Of a stretch of DNA of 46,209 bases, positions 25,720-33,932 are shown one piece after another (position 1 is the stretch's first letter; each line of letters begins with the position of its first letter). The notes below the pieces were generated by a model. The model was not told the DNA's origin, did not search any database, and saw nothing but the letters and a program-made list of their open reading frames with translations. This DNA is from Roseomonas sp. (GTDB taxonomy: Bacteria > Pseudomonadota > Alphaproteobacteria > Acetobacterales > Acetobacteraceae), in contig JADCEV010000016.1 in NCBI GenBank assembly GCA_020249865.1, positions 1 to 46,209 on the forward strand, in the 5' to 3' direction. A program made the position numbers and the translations under genes.

Positions 25720-25800
25720 AAGGCAGATCAGGAAGTCGCGCCCTTCAGGCATGTGGGCAAGACAGTCTATGCTGCGCTGGCGGATATCCCGCCCGCCTGA
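25720..25800 (+). pseudogene. Remnant of a second copy of the DUF4406-like gene (3' end only)
   Basis: The last 26 codons before the TGA at 25800 read ADQEVAPFRHVGKTVYAALA-type sequence. They match the end of the 24616-24951 gene (ADQEVARFRQAGKPVFHTLA) at 16 of 26 residues, with the stop in the same place. The rest of the gene is missing upstream, where the toxin-antitoxin module lies. It is best read as the leftover of a tandem paralogue or duplication broken by the module. Confidence 0.65.
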
Positions 25801-25815
25801 GTGAAGGAGAACCCG

Positions 25816-26718
25816 ATGCAGCTTGATCCCGTCTTTGCCGCGCCGGGGCGCTTCCTCAAGGGCAATATCCATACCCATTCCACTCTTTCTGACGGCCAAC
25901 GCGCGCCAGAGGATGTAGTGGAGACCTATCGCCGTGGCGGCTATGATTTCATGGCGCTGACCGATCATTTCATGGCGCGCTACAATTTCCCCATCGCCGA
26001 TACGCGCCGCTTTCGCGCCCCTGGCTTCACCACGCTGCTGGGGGCTGAGGTGCATGCGCCGGCGACCTCACTTGGAGAGATCTGGCACATCTTGGCGGTC
26101 GGACTGCCGCTGGATTTCGCGCCAACGCCGCCCGAGGAAAATGGCGCGGCGCTGGCGGCGCGTTGCGCCGATGCGGGCGCCTTTGTCGCCATTGCCCATC
26201 CCGGCTGGTATGGGCTGACGGCAGATGATGGGCATAGCATCGCAGCCGCGCATGCCGTTGAGATCTACAACCACACCAGCCAGGTGCGCACCGATCGTGG
26301 CGGCGGCGCCTTTCTGGCGGATCGGCTGCTCACTGATGGCAGGCGCCTCTCCCTGATTGCGGTGGATGACGCGCATTTCGCCTGTGAGGATTGGTTCGGC
26401 GGCTGGGTCATGGTGAAGGCCACAGAAAATGAACCGGAAGCGCTGCTCGCTGCGCTCAAGGCTGGGCATTTCTACGCTAGCCAGGGTCCGCGCATTGAGG
26501 GCATTCTTTGGGGCGAAGATAGCGTTGAGGTGCAGTGCAGCCCGGCCGCCAGCATCATGGTGCTCGGGCGCGGGTCATCCGCAGCGCAAGCGGTGGCGCC
26601 CTTGCAGACCAGGGCCGTGCTGCCGCTTGAAAAGCTGCGCGATGGCGGCTTTGCGCGCGTTGTGGTGGCGGATGCGGCGGGCAAGCGCGCCTGGTCCAAT
26701 CCGCATTTCTTTAGGTGA
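25816..26718 (+). CDS. PHP-domain metal-dependent phosphoesterase
   Basis: 300 residues. ATG 25816 is chosen because AAGGAG lies 7 nt upstream; the in-frame GTG at 25801 falls before that site. The PHP motifs are present: GNIHTHSTLSDGQRAPEDV with the HTH metal pair, FMALTDHF, VAIAHPGWYGL, and AVDDAHFACEDWFGG near residue 190. PHP proteins bind up to three metals and hydrolyse phosphate esters such as nucleoside or sugar phosphates. It lies downstream of otnKC on the same strand, with the toxin-antitoxin module between, and may have belonged to the same operon. Substrate unknown. Confidence 0.85.
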   Translation: MQLDPVFAAPGRFLKGNIHTHSTLSDGQRAPEDVVETYRRGGYDFMALTDHFMARYNFPIADTRRFRAPGFTTLLGAEVHAPATSLGEIWHILAVGLPLDFAPTPPEENGAALAARCADAGAFVAIAHPGWYGLTADDGHSIAAAHAVEIYNHTSQVRTDRGGGAFLADRLLTDGRRLSLIAVDDAHFACEDWFGGWVMVKATENEPEALLAALKAGHFYASQGPRIEGILWGEDSVEVQCSPAASIMVLGRGSSAAQAVAPLQTRAVLPLEKLRDGGFARVVVADAAGKRAWSNPHFFR

Positions 26719-27171
26719 TGATGATTTGGTTGATGTCAAACTTCTCTGACGCCCAAGTTTTTGGATAAGCCGCACTGCCCGGGCTAGTGGTCCGGTCGCT
26801 GCTGTCGGTTCCGGAGAGCAGCGTAAATCGGCCCATTAAAACCAGGGCCAGTGGTGCGCGGGGGCAGGTTTGGATCGCGAAAGGTCAGCATAAATCCCAC
26901 CACCAGGGCCAATTGCGCACCCTGCGGACAAGGTGACCGCGCATCCAGGCGCAACCTAAAGAGCCCCCATCGCGGCTTTCATGATGGCTTAAGCCTTGGG
27001 TCATCGGGTGCTGCGAAAATGGGCAGACCACGGTGCTGACGTGATGCACCGCATAAGGATTTCTTAATCCGGAACAGCAAAAGAATTTTGCCTCTCAATT
27101 CTCCTGGTCACCTTTCAGCAAGGACAATGCCTGCACAATGGCACAGTCTCAAGAAAGGAGAACGCCAACAA
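26719..27171. other. Gene-free 453-bp interval with a short repeated motif
   Basis: No convincing gene is seen on either strand. The word accagggcca occurs at 26841-26850 and 26902-26911, each time followed by a similar TG-GCGC tail. Minus-strand fragments read as short broken peptides that I cannot assign. It could be a decayed mobile element. The promoter of the chemoreceptor gene should lie in the right-hand part; AAAGGAG at about 27154-27160 is its ribosome binding site. Confidence 0.4.
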
Positions 27172-28848
27172 ATGCGCCTAAGAATTGCTCCCCTTTTGCT
27201 CACCATTCTTGCGGTGATTGGCACGGTGAATGCAGGTGCCGCCATCTATGCCTGGGTGTCCATGCGCCACAATGCGCAGAGCTTCACCGAAATCAAGACT
27301 AATGCCGTGGCGCCGCTGATTGATCTCAAGGCCTTATCCGATGCTTATGCGGTATTTGTCGTGGACGCGTCGCACAAGATCCGCAATGGCAACTTCACTT
27401 GGGAAGAAGGTGCAACAAGCCTTGCCGATGCGGTAAAGAACATCAACCGCGCCTGGTCAGCGCTGACCCAGGCCCAATTGCCGCCCAGCGTCCAGGAAGC
27501 CTTTGCCCAGGCGCGCGAACGCCGCGCCCCGGCTGAACAGGTCACGCAAGATCTGGTGCGCATTGCGGCGGCGAAGAACAGTGCGCAGCTTGAACAGCTG
27601 ATCAAGGAACGGCTTTATCAGGCGATTGACCCCTTCACGGAATCGATCGGCGGCATGATGGATACCATCGTGGCCGAAACCAATGACAAAGTTGCCAATG
27701 AGGTGACCTCCGTTACCCAGGCAACGCTGATCATCTTGCTGATGGGGCTTTTCTCGCTCGCGGCGCTGATTGCTGCCGGCTGGGTTGTGCTTGCCCGTGT
27801 CACTCGTCCGCTTGGCCAGCTTGCCTCTGGCATGGAAAAAATGTCGAAGGGCGATCTTTCCAAGGAATTCCAAGGCACGGAACGCCATGACGAAGTGGGC
27901 GAAATGGCCCGCGCCGCGACCGTCTTCCGCGAAGGCCTGATCGAGGCTGAGAAGCTGCGCGCCGCAGAAGCGACACGCGGGGCGGAAATGGAAGCGGCGC
28001 GCCGTGCTGCCATCCAAAGCATAGCGGGTGATCTGGATCGCGCGGTTGGCCAATCGGTCAGCACACTTTCTGAGAGCACTTCGATGCTGGTGCAGGAAGG
28101 GACCAAGGTTGCCTCCGTCACGGATGCGACGCTGGCCCAGGCGCGTTCTGCCGCGCATGAAGGAACGGAAGCCAATCACGGCATCCAATCCGTCTCGGCG
28201 GCGGCTGAGGAGCTCACCGTTGCGATTTCCGAAGTCTCCAACCGCGTGACCGCCGTGGCGCAAACCGCGCGCGGTGCGGCGGAACAGGCAGATCGCGTGA
28301 GCAGCCTGGTGGATGGGCTGAATGCGGCATCCGTGCGCATCAATGATGTCACAGGGCTGATCGGCACCATCGCCGCGCAGACCAATCTGCTGGCGCTCAA
28401 TGCCACAATCGAATCTGCCCGTGCCGGTGAGGCTGGCAAGGGCTTCGCGGTGGTGGCCTCCGAAGTGAAGAACCTGGCCGCGCAATCGGCCAAGGCGACC
28501 GAGAGCATCCAGACCGAAATCGGTGCCATGCAGAATATCATCGGCGATGTGGTGGGCGTGATTGGCGATATCGTCGCGCGCATCAGCCAGTTGGATGGCG
28601 AGAACACCGCCATTGCCGCAGCGGTCGAAGAACAATCCGCCACCACGGCGGAAATCGCCTCAAGCCTGCGCAATGCCGCCAAGGCAGTGGATGGGCTGGA
28701 AGGCTCCATCGGCCGCGTCTCCGGCATGGCGGAAGATGCCGGCAAGGCGATGGGCAGCATCACAGTGGCCAGCCGTACCGTGGCGGATGAGGCGGTACAG
28801 CTGCGTGAAGCGACCCAGGCGCTGATCAAGCGGCTGCAAGCGGCCTGA
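27172..28848 (+). CDS. Methyl-accepting chemotaxis protein
   Basis: 558 residues from ATG 27172, preceded by AAAGGAG; an upstream in-frame start exists but precedes that site. The first membrane segment is at about residues 4-28. A four-helix-bundle-like periplasmic sensor covers about 30-185, the second membrane segment about 188-212, and HAMP about 213-265 (with [20 protein letters not shown]). The signalling domain has the conserved hairpin tip [20 protein letters not shown], then [19 protein letters not shown]. It senses a periplasmic ligand and controls CheA. There is no CheB/R pentapeptide tether at the end. A strong terminator follows. Confidence 0.93.
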   Translation: MRLRIAPLLLTILAVIGTVNAGAAIYAWVSMRHNAQSFTEIKTNAVAPLIDLKALSDAYAVFVVDASHKIRNGNFTWEEGATSLADAVKNINRAWSALTQAQLPPSVQEAFAQARERRAPAEQVTQDLVRIAAAKNSAQLEQLIKERLYQAIDPFTESIGGMMDTIVAETNDKVANEVTSVTQATLIILLMGLFSLAALIAAGWVVLARVTRPLGQLASGMEKMSKGDLSKEFQGTERHDEVGEMARAATVFREGLIEAEKLRAAEATRGAEMEAARRAAIQSIAGDLDRAVGQSVSTLSESTSMLVQEGTKVASVTDATLAQARSAAHEGTEANHGIQSVSAAAEELTVAISEVSNRVTAVAQTARGAAEQADRVSSLVDGLNAASVRINDVTGLIGTIAAQTNLLALNATIESARAGEAGKGFAVVASEVKNLAAQSAKATESIQTEIGAMQNIIGDVVGVIGDIVARISQLDGENTAIAAAVEEQSATTAEIASSLRNAAKAVDGLEGSIGRVSGMAEDAGKAMGSITVASRTVADEAVQLREATQALIKRLQAA

Positions 28849-28872
28849 TCGGACTTTTCCGGTCAAACCAAG

Positions 28873-28905
28873 GGCGGCGGTCCTGCCAGGGCCGCCGCCT
28901 TTTTT
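28873..28905 (+). terminator. Intrinsic terminator after the chemoreceptor gene
   Basis: GGCGGCGG (28873-28880) pairs with CCGCCGCC (28892-28899) around an 11-nt loop and is followed by six T (28900-28905). It is a classic strong rho-independent terminator 25 bp after the stop. Confidence 0.92.
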
Positions 28906-29001
28906 GCGTCCGCCGCCAGGGGCTGCAACGCCCCCTCTGGTGGCATTGCGCTAATTTTCCTATATCCAAAGCCCTCAGCGCTTGCGCATGCAGCAGAATG
29001 A

Positions 29002-29080
29002 GGCAGGGTCGGATCAGGCTGGGGATGGCCGAATCCTTACGGTGACTGTGGCAAGAAAGTCACCACACTGTGGCCCTGCC
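29002..29080 (+). ncRNA. Candidate structured RNA: closing stem with two internal hairpins
   Basis: GGCAGGG (29002-29008) pairs with CCCTGCC (29074-29080); with two G-U pairs the closing stem reaches about 10 bp. Inside lie a hairpin of GGAT/ATCC plus GGCT/GGCC (29011-29036, loop GGGGAT) and a perfect 7-bp hairpin GGTGACT/AGTCACC (29041-29064). The element sits in the gene-free stretch between the chemoreceptor terminator and the CHAP gene. I recognise no known riboswitch or small RNA. Strand is assumed from the downstream gene. The rest of 28906-29263 shows nothing else I can name. Confidence 0.3.
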
Positions 29081-29263
29081 CCATTTTCGCCAAAAGCAGC
29101 AGAATGTATTCCTATAATCCTTCTTCCTCAGCAGCCCCTTTGAGCAAATCACGCCAGATTTCACCAAGTTACAGCCATCTCACTTGTTCCCGAGCGCGTC
29201 GGAAGCTTACCTCCCCCATCAGAACGCAAGAACGTCACGTCTAACAGGGGGCTTTTTAAAGAG

Positions 29264-30055
29264 ATGAGGACAAGCAGGCTTGTCGCGACCGCTTTTGTCG
29301 CCCTTGGTGTCGTGTTGGTGTCGAGCCAAGCCGGCGCCAGCCAACCGAATGCGCAACCTGCCGCCCAGCGTCAGCAGGCCGCCAAGCCCGCCACGGCGCG
29401 GCCCGCCAATCAGGCGCAGCCCAATCGTCAAGCCCCTCGTCCAGCCGCCGTCCAGGCGCAGCGCGTCAGCACCAATCAGGCGGCCCAGGCTGCGCGCCGA
29501 CCACAGACGCAAGCGCAGCGCATAGCCCATGCCAATCCGGGCGGCATTTCCTGCGTGCCCTATGTGCGCCAGGCCACCGGCATGGCGATTCGCGGCAATG
29601 GTGGCGATTGGTGGCATAACGCGGCGGGTCTCTATGCGCGCGGCCATACGCCCGAACCCGGCGCCATCATGGCCTTTGCGCGCACGGGCCAGATGCGCTC
29701 CGGCCATGTCGCCGTGGTGCAGGAAGTGATCAGCGCGCGTGAGGTGTTGATCCATCACGCCAATTGGGCCGGCCCGGGCATTCGTCGCGGGACGATCATG
29801 CAGGATGTGTCGGTGATTGACGTGTCCCTGAACAATGACTGGTCCGCGGTCCGGGTGCAGGTTGGGCGCGATCAGGAAAGCCTGGGGCGCATCTACCCAA
29901 TCCAGGGCTTCATTTATGACCGGCCGGATAATGGCTATGTCCGCACCGCCGCGACCCCGCGGCCCGGCGGTCAGCTTTTGGCCAATGCGCGTTCGCTCCG
30001 CCCCGATGATGTGCGCGGCTTTGAAGAAGTGGCGCAGGCGCCGGCGCGCCGCTGA
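29264..30055 (+). CDS. Secreted CHAP-domain (cysteine amidohydrolase/peptidase) protein
   Basis: 263 residues, ATG 29264 with AAAGAG just upstream. A signal peptide covers about residues 1-26 (hydrophobic VATAFVALGVVLV, cut after an AGA-like site). Residues about 27-90 are a low-complexity Gln/Ala/Pro/Arg-rich linker. The CHAP domain follows, with the catalytic Cys in GGISCVPYVRQATG, the His in RSGHVAVVQEV and the later HHANW. CHAP enzymes cut peptidoglycan amide bonds or act on glutathionyl compounds. Export to the periplasm with a cell-wall role is likely. It stands alone, convergent with dinB. Confidence 0.85.
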   Translation: MRTSRLVATAFVALGVVLVSSQAGASQPNAQPAAQRQQAAKPATARPANQAQPNRQAPRPAAVQAQRVSTNQAAQAARRPQTQAQRIAHANPGGISCVPYVRQATGMAIRGNGGDWWHNAAGLYARGHTPEPGAIMAFARTGQMRSGHVAVVQEVISAREVLIHHANWAGPGIRRGTIMQDVSVIDVSLNNDWSAVRVQVGRDQESLGRIYPIQGFIYDRPDNGYVRTAATPRPGGQLLANARSLRPDDVRGFEEVAQAPARR

Positions 30056-30058
30056 CGC

Positions 30059-31345
30059 CTAATTGTCATCGCACTTGGCCGGCGCTGGTTTCGCCCTAAA
30101 ACCGCGCCCGGCCATCACCGCATCCTCCCCAAAGCGCGCGCGCAAGGCCTCCATCGCCTTCCAGCGCGCGGCCCGGCGGGGGGCCTCCGGGTCCGCCAGA
30201 TCGCCCCGATCCGCCTGATCCGCCGGGGCCAGGGGCTGGGCGCCAATGCCAATCAGGCGGAACGCCGTGCCATCGGCCTCCTTCTGCAAAAGCGGCCGGG
30301 CGGCGGCGAAAATCACCTCCGGCAATAGGCTTGGCTCCGCGAGGCGCTGGGATCGGGTGCGCAGCGCGAAATCCGCTGTTTTCAGCTTCAGCACCACGCC
30401 ACCCGCCGCCAGCCCCTTCTCCTTGAGCCGACGCGCGAGTTTTTCACACATCCGCCAAAGCGGTGCCTCCAGCGCGGCCAGCGTCGCCATATCCGTATCA
30501 AAGGTGGTTTCGGCGCTGATGCTTTTGGTCTCCCGGCTTGGGTTGACCGGGCGGTCATCCTCACCCCGCGCGCGCGCCACCAAGGCCGGGCCATCGGCGC
30601 CGAAACGGGCCAAGGCAGCGCGGGCATCAAGCGCGGCCAATTGCCCAAGGCGCACAAACCCCGCCGCAGCCAGGCGCTTCGCCATGGCCGGCCCCACACC
30701 CGGCAGCACCGCGACCGATTGCGGCGCCAGCCAGGCGGCGGCTTCCCCCCTGCCGATCACGGCAAAGCCCCTCGGCTTGTCGCGTTCGGCGGCGAGCTTC
30801 GCCATCAGCCGGTTCGCCGCCAAGCCGACTGAAACGGTCACCCCCACCTCGCGCTCCACCGCCAGTGCGAAGCGCGCCAGCACGGCGGCGGGGGGCGCAT
30901 TGTGCAAAGCCTCAGTGCCGCGCAGATCAAGCACTGCCTCATCTATTGAGAGCGGCTGCACGAGGGGGGTGAGGGCTTCCATCATGGCGCGGATGCGCGC
31001 CCCTTCGCGGGCGTATTTCGCCATATCGGGCTTGATCACCACCGCATCAGGGCAGGCAGCGCGCGCCTTGAACATGGGCATGGCGCTGCGCACGCCCGAT
31101 AGCCGCGCGATATAGCAACAGGCTGCGACCACGCCGCGCGTGCCGCCGCCCACAATCACCGGGCGGGTCGCCAATTCTGGCCGGTCGCGTTTTTCGACGC
31201 TGGCATAGAAGGCATCGCAATCAATATGCGCGAACGTCAGGCGGAACAGGTCAGGATGGGCGATAACACGCCTGGAACCACAGGCCGGGCAGCGCATGAA
31301 ATCCTCGGCCGCGTGATGGAAGCAATCGCGGCAAAGTGCGGGCAT
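30059..31345 (-). CDS. dinB: DNA polymerase IV (Y-family) with N-terminal zinc ribbon
   Basis: 428 residues, ATG 31345. It starts with CRDC and CPACG (Cys5, Cys8, Cys19, Cys22), a small zinc ribbon absent from E. coli DinB. The Y-family core follows: HIDCDAFYASVEKRD, VAACCYIARLSGVRSAMPM, PLSIDEAVLDL with the catalytic Asp-Glu, and the helix-hairpin-helix VLPGVGPAMAKRL. In SIDEAVLDL the usual aromatic after Ala is Val. It performs error-prone translesion synthesis. It is the last gene of a minus-strand run ROK kinase - membrane protein - dinB, with three bases to the gene before it. I see no clear LexA box. Confidence 0.92.
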   Translation of the reverse strand: MPALCRDCFHHAAEDFMRCPACGSRRVIAHPDLFRLTFAHIDCDAFYASVEKRDRPELATRPVIVGGGTRGVVAACCYIARLSGVRSAMPMFKARAACPDAVVIKPDMAKYAREGARIRAMMEALTPLVQPLSIDEAVLDLRGTEALHNAPPAAVLARFALAVEREVGVTVSVGLAANRLMAKLAAERDKPRGFAVIGRGEAAAWLAPQSVAVLPGVGPAMAKRLAAAGFVRLGQLAALDARAALARFGADGPALVARARGEDDRPVNPSRETKSISAETTFDTDMATLAALEAPLWRMCEKLARRLKEKGLAAGGVVLKLKTADFALRTRSQRLAEPSLLPEVIFAAARPLLQKEADGTAFRLIGIGAQPLAPADQADRGDLADPEAPRRAARWKAMEALRARFGEDAVMAGRGFRAKPAPAKCDDN

Positions 31346-31348
31346 GGT

Positions 31349-31738
31349 CTAGCGCCTGAGCCACGGCATGGCGGCGAAACACGCCAGCAGCACCGCGTAA
31401 ATTACACCCTCGAAGCTCGCGAAATGCGCCAGCCATTCTTCGGGCGAAAGGCCGCGCATCGCGCGCGTCATGGCGATTTCCGCGCCAATCAGCAGCACCA
31501 GGCCAAAGACGCCCATCAGCAGGCGCCCGCCCGATTTCGGCGGAATGCCAAAGCGGCGCGCGATCAGCGGCGCGAAATGGAAAATGGCGGCGAGCATGGG
31601 GAGAGCCTCAAGCGCACTCGCCACCGCCACGCCAAGGCGTGGCGCCAACAGCAATTCCCGTGTCGCGCCCAGCAAAAAGCCGATCACGTAGAGCAGTAGA
31701 AAATAGACCGCCCCAGCTTTGAAGGCGCGCGCGATCAT
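31349..31738 (-). CDS. Small hydrophobic membrane protein, unknown function
   Basis: 129 residues from ATG 31738, which overlaps the stop of the ROK kinase (ATGA). About four membrane segments are visible: AVYFLLLYVIGFLLGA, ALEALPMLAAIFHFAPLIA, LLMGVFGLVLLIGAEIAM and VIYAVLLACFAAMPWL. The charged pattern between segments 3 and 4 (SPEEWLAHFASFEG) is distinctive, but I do not recognise the function. Its position between a sugar kinase and dinB gives no strong hint. Confidence 0.75.
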   Translation of the reverse strand: MIARAFKAGAVYFLLLYVIGFLLGATRELLLAPRLGVAVASALEALPMLAAIFHFAPLIARRFGIPPKSGGRLLMGVFGLVLLIGAEIAMTRAMRGLSPEEWLAHFASFEGVIYAVLLACFAAMPWLRR

Positions 31739-32625
31739 GGCGCATCCCAAAGCCGTGCGGCGCCGAAAACGCCGGAGGAATCGCCATGCTTCGCCTGCAC
31801 CACAGGCGTACGCGCCACATCGCCAAAGCCATGCCGCGCCATCAGCCCCGGCACTTCCCGATAAAGATGCGCCATATTGGACAGGCCGCCCCCCAGCACG
31901 ATCACATCGGGATCCAGGATATTCGCAATCATCGCCAAGGCCCGCGCGAGCCTGTCCGCATGTCGCGCCAAGGCCGCTTGCGCGCCTTGATCCCCCGCCG
32001 CCGCGCGTTCCGGCAAGCCAGACGCATCACGCGCCCCCGGCCCATCGCAATCCGCTGCCAAGGCAGGGCCGGACAGGAAGGTTTCCAGACAGCCATGCTG
32101 GCCGCACCAGCAGCGCGGGCCCGGAAACTCCTCAGGCCGCATCCAAGGCAAGGGCACATGGCCCCATTCGCCGCCCGTGCCATTCGGCCCATCCAGAATG
32201 CGCCCCGCCGAGACAATCCCGGCACCGGTCCCCGTGCCGATGATCACCGCGAATACGGTATTGTAGCCCGCGCCGGCGCCATCGGCGGCTTCACTCATCG
32301 CCAGGCAATTCGCGTCATTGCTGATGCGCACGGCGCGGCCAAGCAAAGCTTCCAGATCCTGCTTCAAGGCGCGGCCATTCAAGGCCTGGGAATTGGCATT
32401 GCGCACCAGACCGGTCACGGGGCTCAGGCTGCCGGGAATGCCGATGCCGATGCTGCCCTGCGCGCCCAGCCGCGCCTCGGCATCCCGCACCAAATCGGCG
32501 ATGGTCGCCAAAACGCCGTCATAGGCGGCGGGGCTTGCGCGGCGTTCGCGCAGCAGTACGGCGCCATCATCGCCAAGGGCCACGATTTCTGTCTTGGTGC
32601 CGCCCAGATCAATGCCGAGTTTCAT
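31735..32625 (-). CDS. ROK-family sugar kinase (fructokinase/glucokinase-like)
   Basis: 296 residues from ATG 32625 (MKLGIDLGGTKTEIVAL). The phosphate-binding DLGGTKTE is at the N-terminus, NDANCLAMSEA carries the catalytic Asp, and IIGTGTGAGIV follows. The zinc-binding ROK signature is present as GHVPLP then CWCGQHGCLETFLSG. It phosphorylates a hexose with ATP; family members with this pattern are often fructokinases, mannokinases or N-acetylglucosamine kinases. No HTH domain, so it is an enzyme rather than a ROK repressor. First gene of the run with the membrane protein and dinB. Confidence 0.88.
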   Translation of the reverse strand: MKLGIDLGGTKTEIVALGDDGAVLLRERRASPAAYDGVLATIADLVRDAEARLGAQGSIGIGIPGSLSPVTGLVRNANSQALNGRALKQDLEALLGRAVRISNDANCLAMSEAADGAGAGYNTVFAVIIGTGTGAGIVSAGRILDGPNGTGGEWGHVPLPWMRPEEFPGPRCWCGQHGCLETFLSGPALAADCDGPGARDASGLPERAAAGDQGAQAALARHADRLARALAMIANILDPDVIVLGGGLSNMAHLYREVPGLMARHGFGDVARTPVVQAKHGDSSGVFGAARLWDAP

Positions 32626-32705
32626 GCTATTAGTCTTGGTCAAGGCAAGGCAGCGCCGCAAGCCTGAACTGGCGGTGATGCGCAAGCCATGGTGGAAGAG
32701 AACGC

Positions 32706-32945
32706 ATGAGCGAGACGATTCTGGATGTGAAGGGCCTGACCTGCCCCTTGCCGGTGCTGAAGGCGAATAAGGCCTTGCGCGGCATGGCGGGCGGGGCGCG
32801 GTTGACCGTTCTGGCGACCGACCCGGCCTCGGTTGCGGATTTCAACGCTTTTTGTCGGGAAACCGGCCATGCGCTGCTGGCCTTTTCCGAAGATCAGGGC
32901 AGCTATCGCTTCGTGATCCGCAAGCGCGACGACACGCCGGCATGA
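32706..32945 (+). CDS. TusA-like sulfurtransferase protein
   Basis: 79 residues, ATG 32706. The TusA/SirA signature GLTCPLPVLKANKAL places the sulfur-carrying cysteine at residue 13. The remainder (VLATDPASVADFNAFC, then GHALLAFSED) fits the two-layer fold. Such proteins pass persulfide sulfur to tRNA thiolation, molybdenum cofactor or sulfur oxidation enzymes. It overlaps the HDAC-family gene by four bases. Confidence 0.87.
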   Translation: MSETILDVKGLTCPLPVLKANKALRGMAGGARLTVLATDPASVADFNAFCRETGHALLAFSEDQGSYRFVIRKRDDTPA

Positions 32946-33871
32946 GCGTGCTGATCCTGACCCATGCCGCCTGTGTGGCGCATGATCCCGGCCCGCATCA
33001 CCCGGAATGCCCGGACCGTTGGCGCGCCATAACGCGCGCCCTGGAAGCGGAAGCCTTCAGCACCCTGCCGCGCGCCGAAGCGCCGCGCGCCACGCGCGAA
33101 CAAATCCTGCGCGTGCATCCGGAAGCCTATCTGGACGCCATTATGGAGTCGGCACCCGCCGAGGGTGATCGCGTGGCACTCGATGCCGATACCATCCTCT
33201 CCCATGGCAGTATCGAAGCTGCCTTGCGGAGTGCCGGCGCGGCAGTGGCGGCGGTGGATGCGGTCTGCACCGGGCCGATCCGCCATGCCTTTTGCGCCAC
33301 ACGCCCGCCTGGCCATCACGCTGAACCAGCGCGCCCCATGGGGTTTTGCGTCTTCGCCAATGCCGCCATTGCCGCGCGCCATACCCAGGCCGCGCATGGG
33401 CTGAAGCGCGTGGCGGTTGCGGATTTCGATGTGCATCATGGCAATGGCACGCAAGCCTGTTTTGAGGCTGACGCATCGCTGATGCTCGCGTCATCCCATC
33501 AATGGCCGCTTTACCCCGGCACCGGTGCGCCGCAGGAACGGGGGGTGGGCAATATCTTCAACGCGACGCTGCCGCCGGGCGCCGATGGCGCGGCGTTTCG
33601 TGCCGTATGGGAAAGGCTGTTGCTGCCTGCGCTCGATGCCTTCGCGCCTGAATTGCTGATCATCTCGGCCGGGTTTGACGCGCATGTGGCGGACCCGCTG
33701 GCGCAGTTGCGGCTGACGGAGGCGGATTTCGCCTGGATCACCGAAGAACTTTGCGCATTGGCCGCGCGCCATGCCGAAGGGCGCGTGGTTTCAGTGCTGG
33801 AAGGCGGCTATGATCTTTCTGCGCTTGGTTCGTCTGTTGCCGCCCATGTCCGCGCGCTGAAGCTCAATTAG
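32942..33871 (+). CDS. Histone deacetylase family protein (acetylpolyamine amidohydrolase-like)
   Basis: 309 residues, ATG 32942 overlapping the TusA-like stop. The arginase/deacetylase fold signatures are clear: HHPECPDRWRAI, RPPGHHAEPARPMGFCVFAN with the His pair, VADFDVHHGNGTQ with zinc ligands Asp and His, ISAGFDAHVADPLAQLRL with the second zinc Asp, and LEGGYDLSAL. It is a zinc deacetylase of the class II-like bacterial group, acting on acetylated small molecules or lysines. In many alphaproteobacteria this gene stands directly before xseB-ispA-dxs; here a Bug gene lies between. Confidence 0.9.
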   Translation: MSVLILTHAACVAHDPGPHHPECPDRWRAITRALEAEAFSTLPRAEAPRATREQILRVHPEAYLDAIMESAPAEGDRVALDADTILSHGSIEAALRSAGAAVAAVDAVCTGPIRHAFCATRPPGHHAEPARPMGFCVFANAAIAARHTQAAHGLKRVAVADFDVHHGNGTQACFEADASLMLASSHQWPLYPGTGAPQERGVGNIFNATLPPGADGAAFRAVWERLLLPALDAFAPELLIISAGFDAHVADPLAQLRLTEADFAWITEELCALAARHAEGRVVSVLEGGYDLSALGSSVAAHVRALKLN

Positions 33872-33932
33872 CCCTTGCGCGGGACTGCCCCGCACCCCCA
33901 AATCCCAGCAGCACATAACAAAGAGGTCCGCC

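Noticed and set aside
27095-27171. Possible sigma-54 promoter before the chemoreceptor gene (TGGCAC present)
   Set aside because: The required TTGC-type -12 element is not found at the right spacing.
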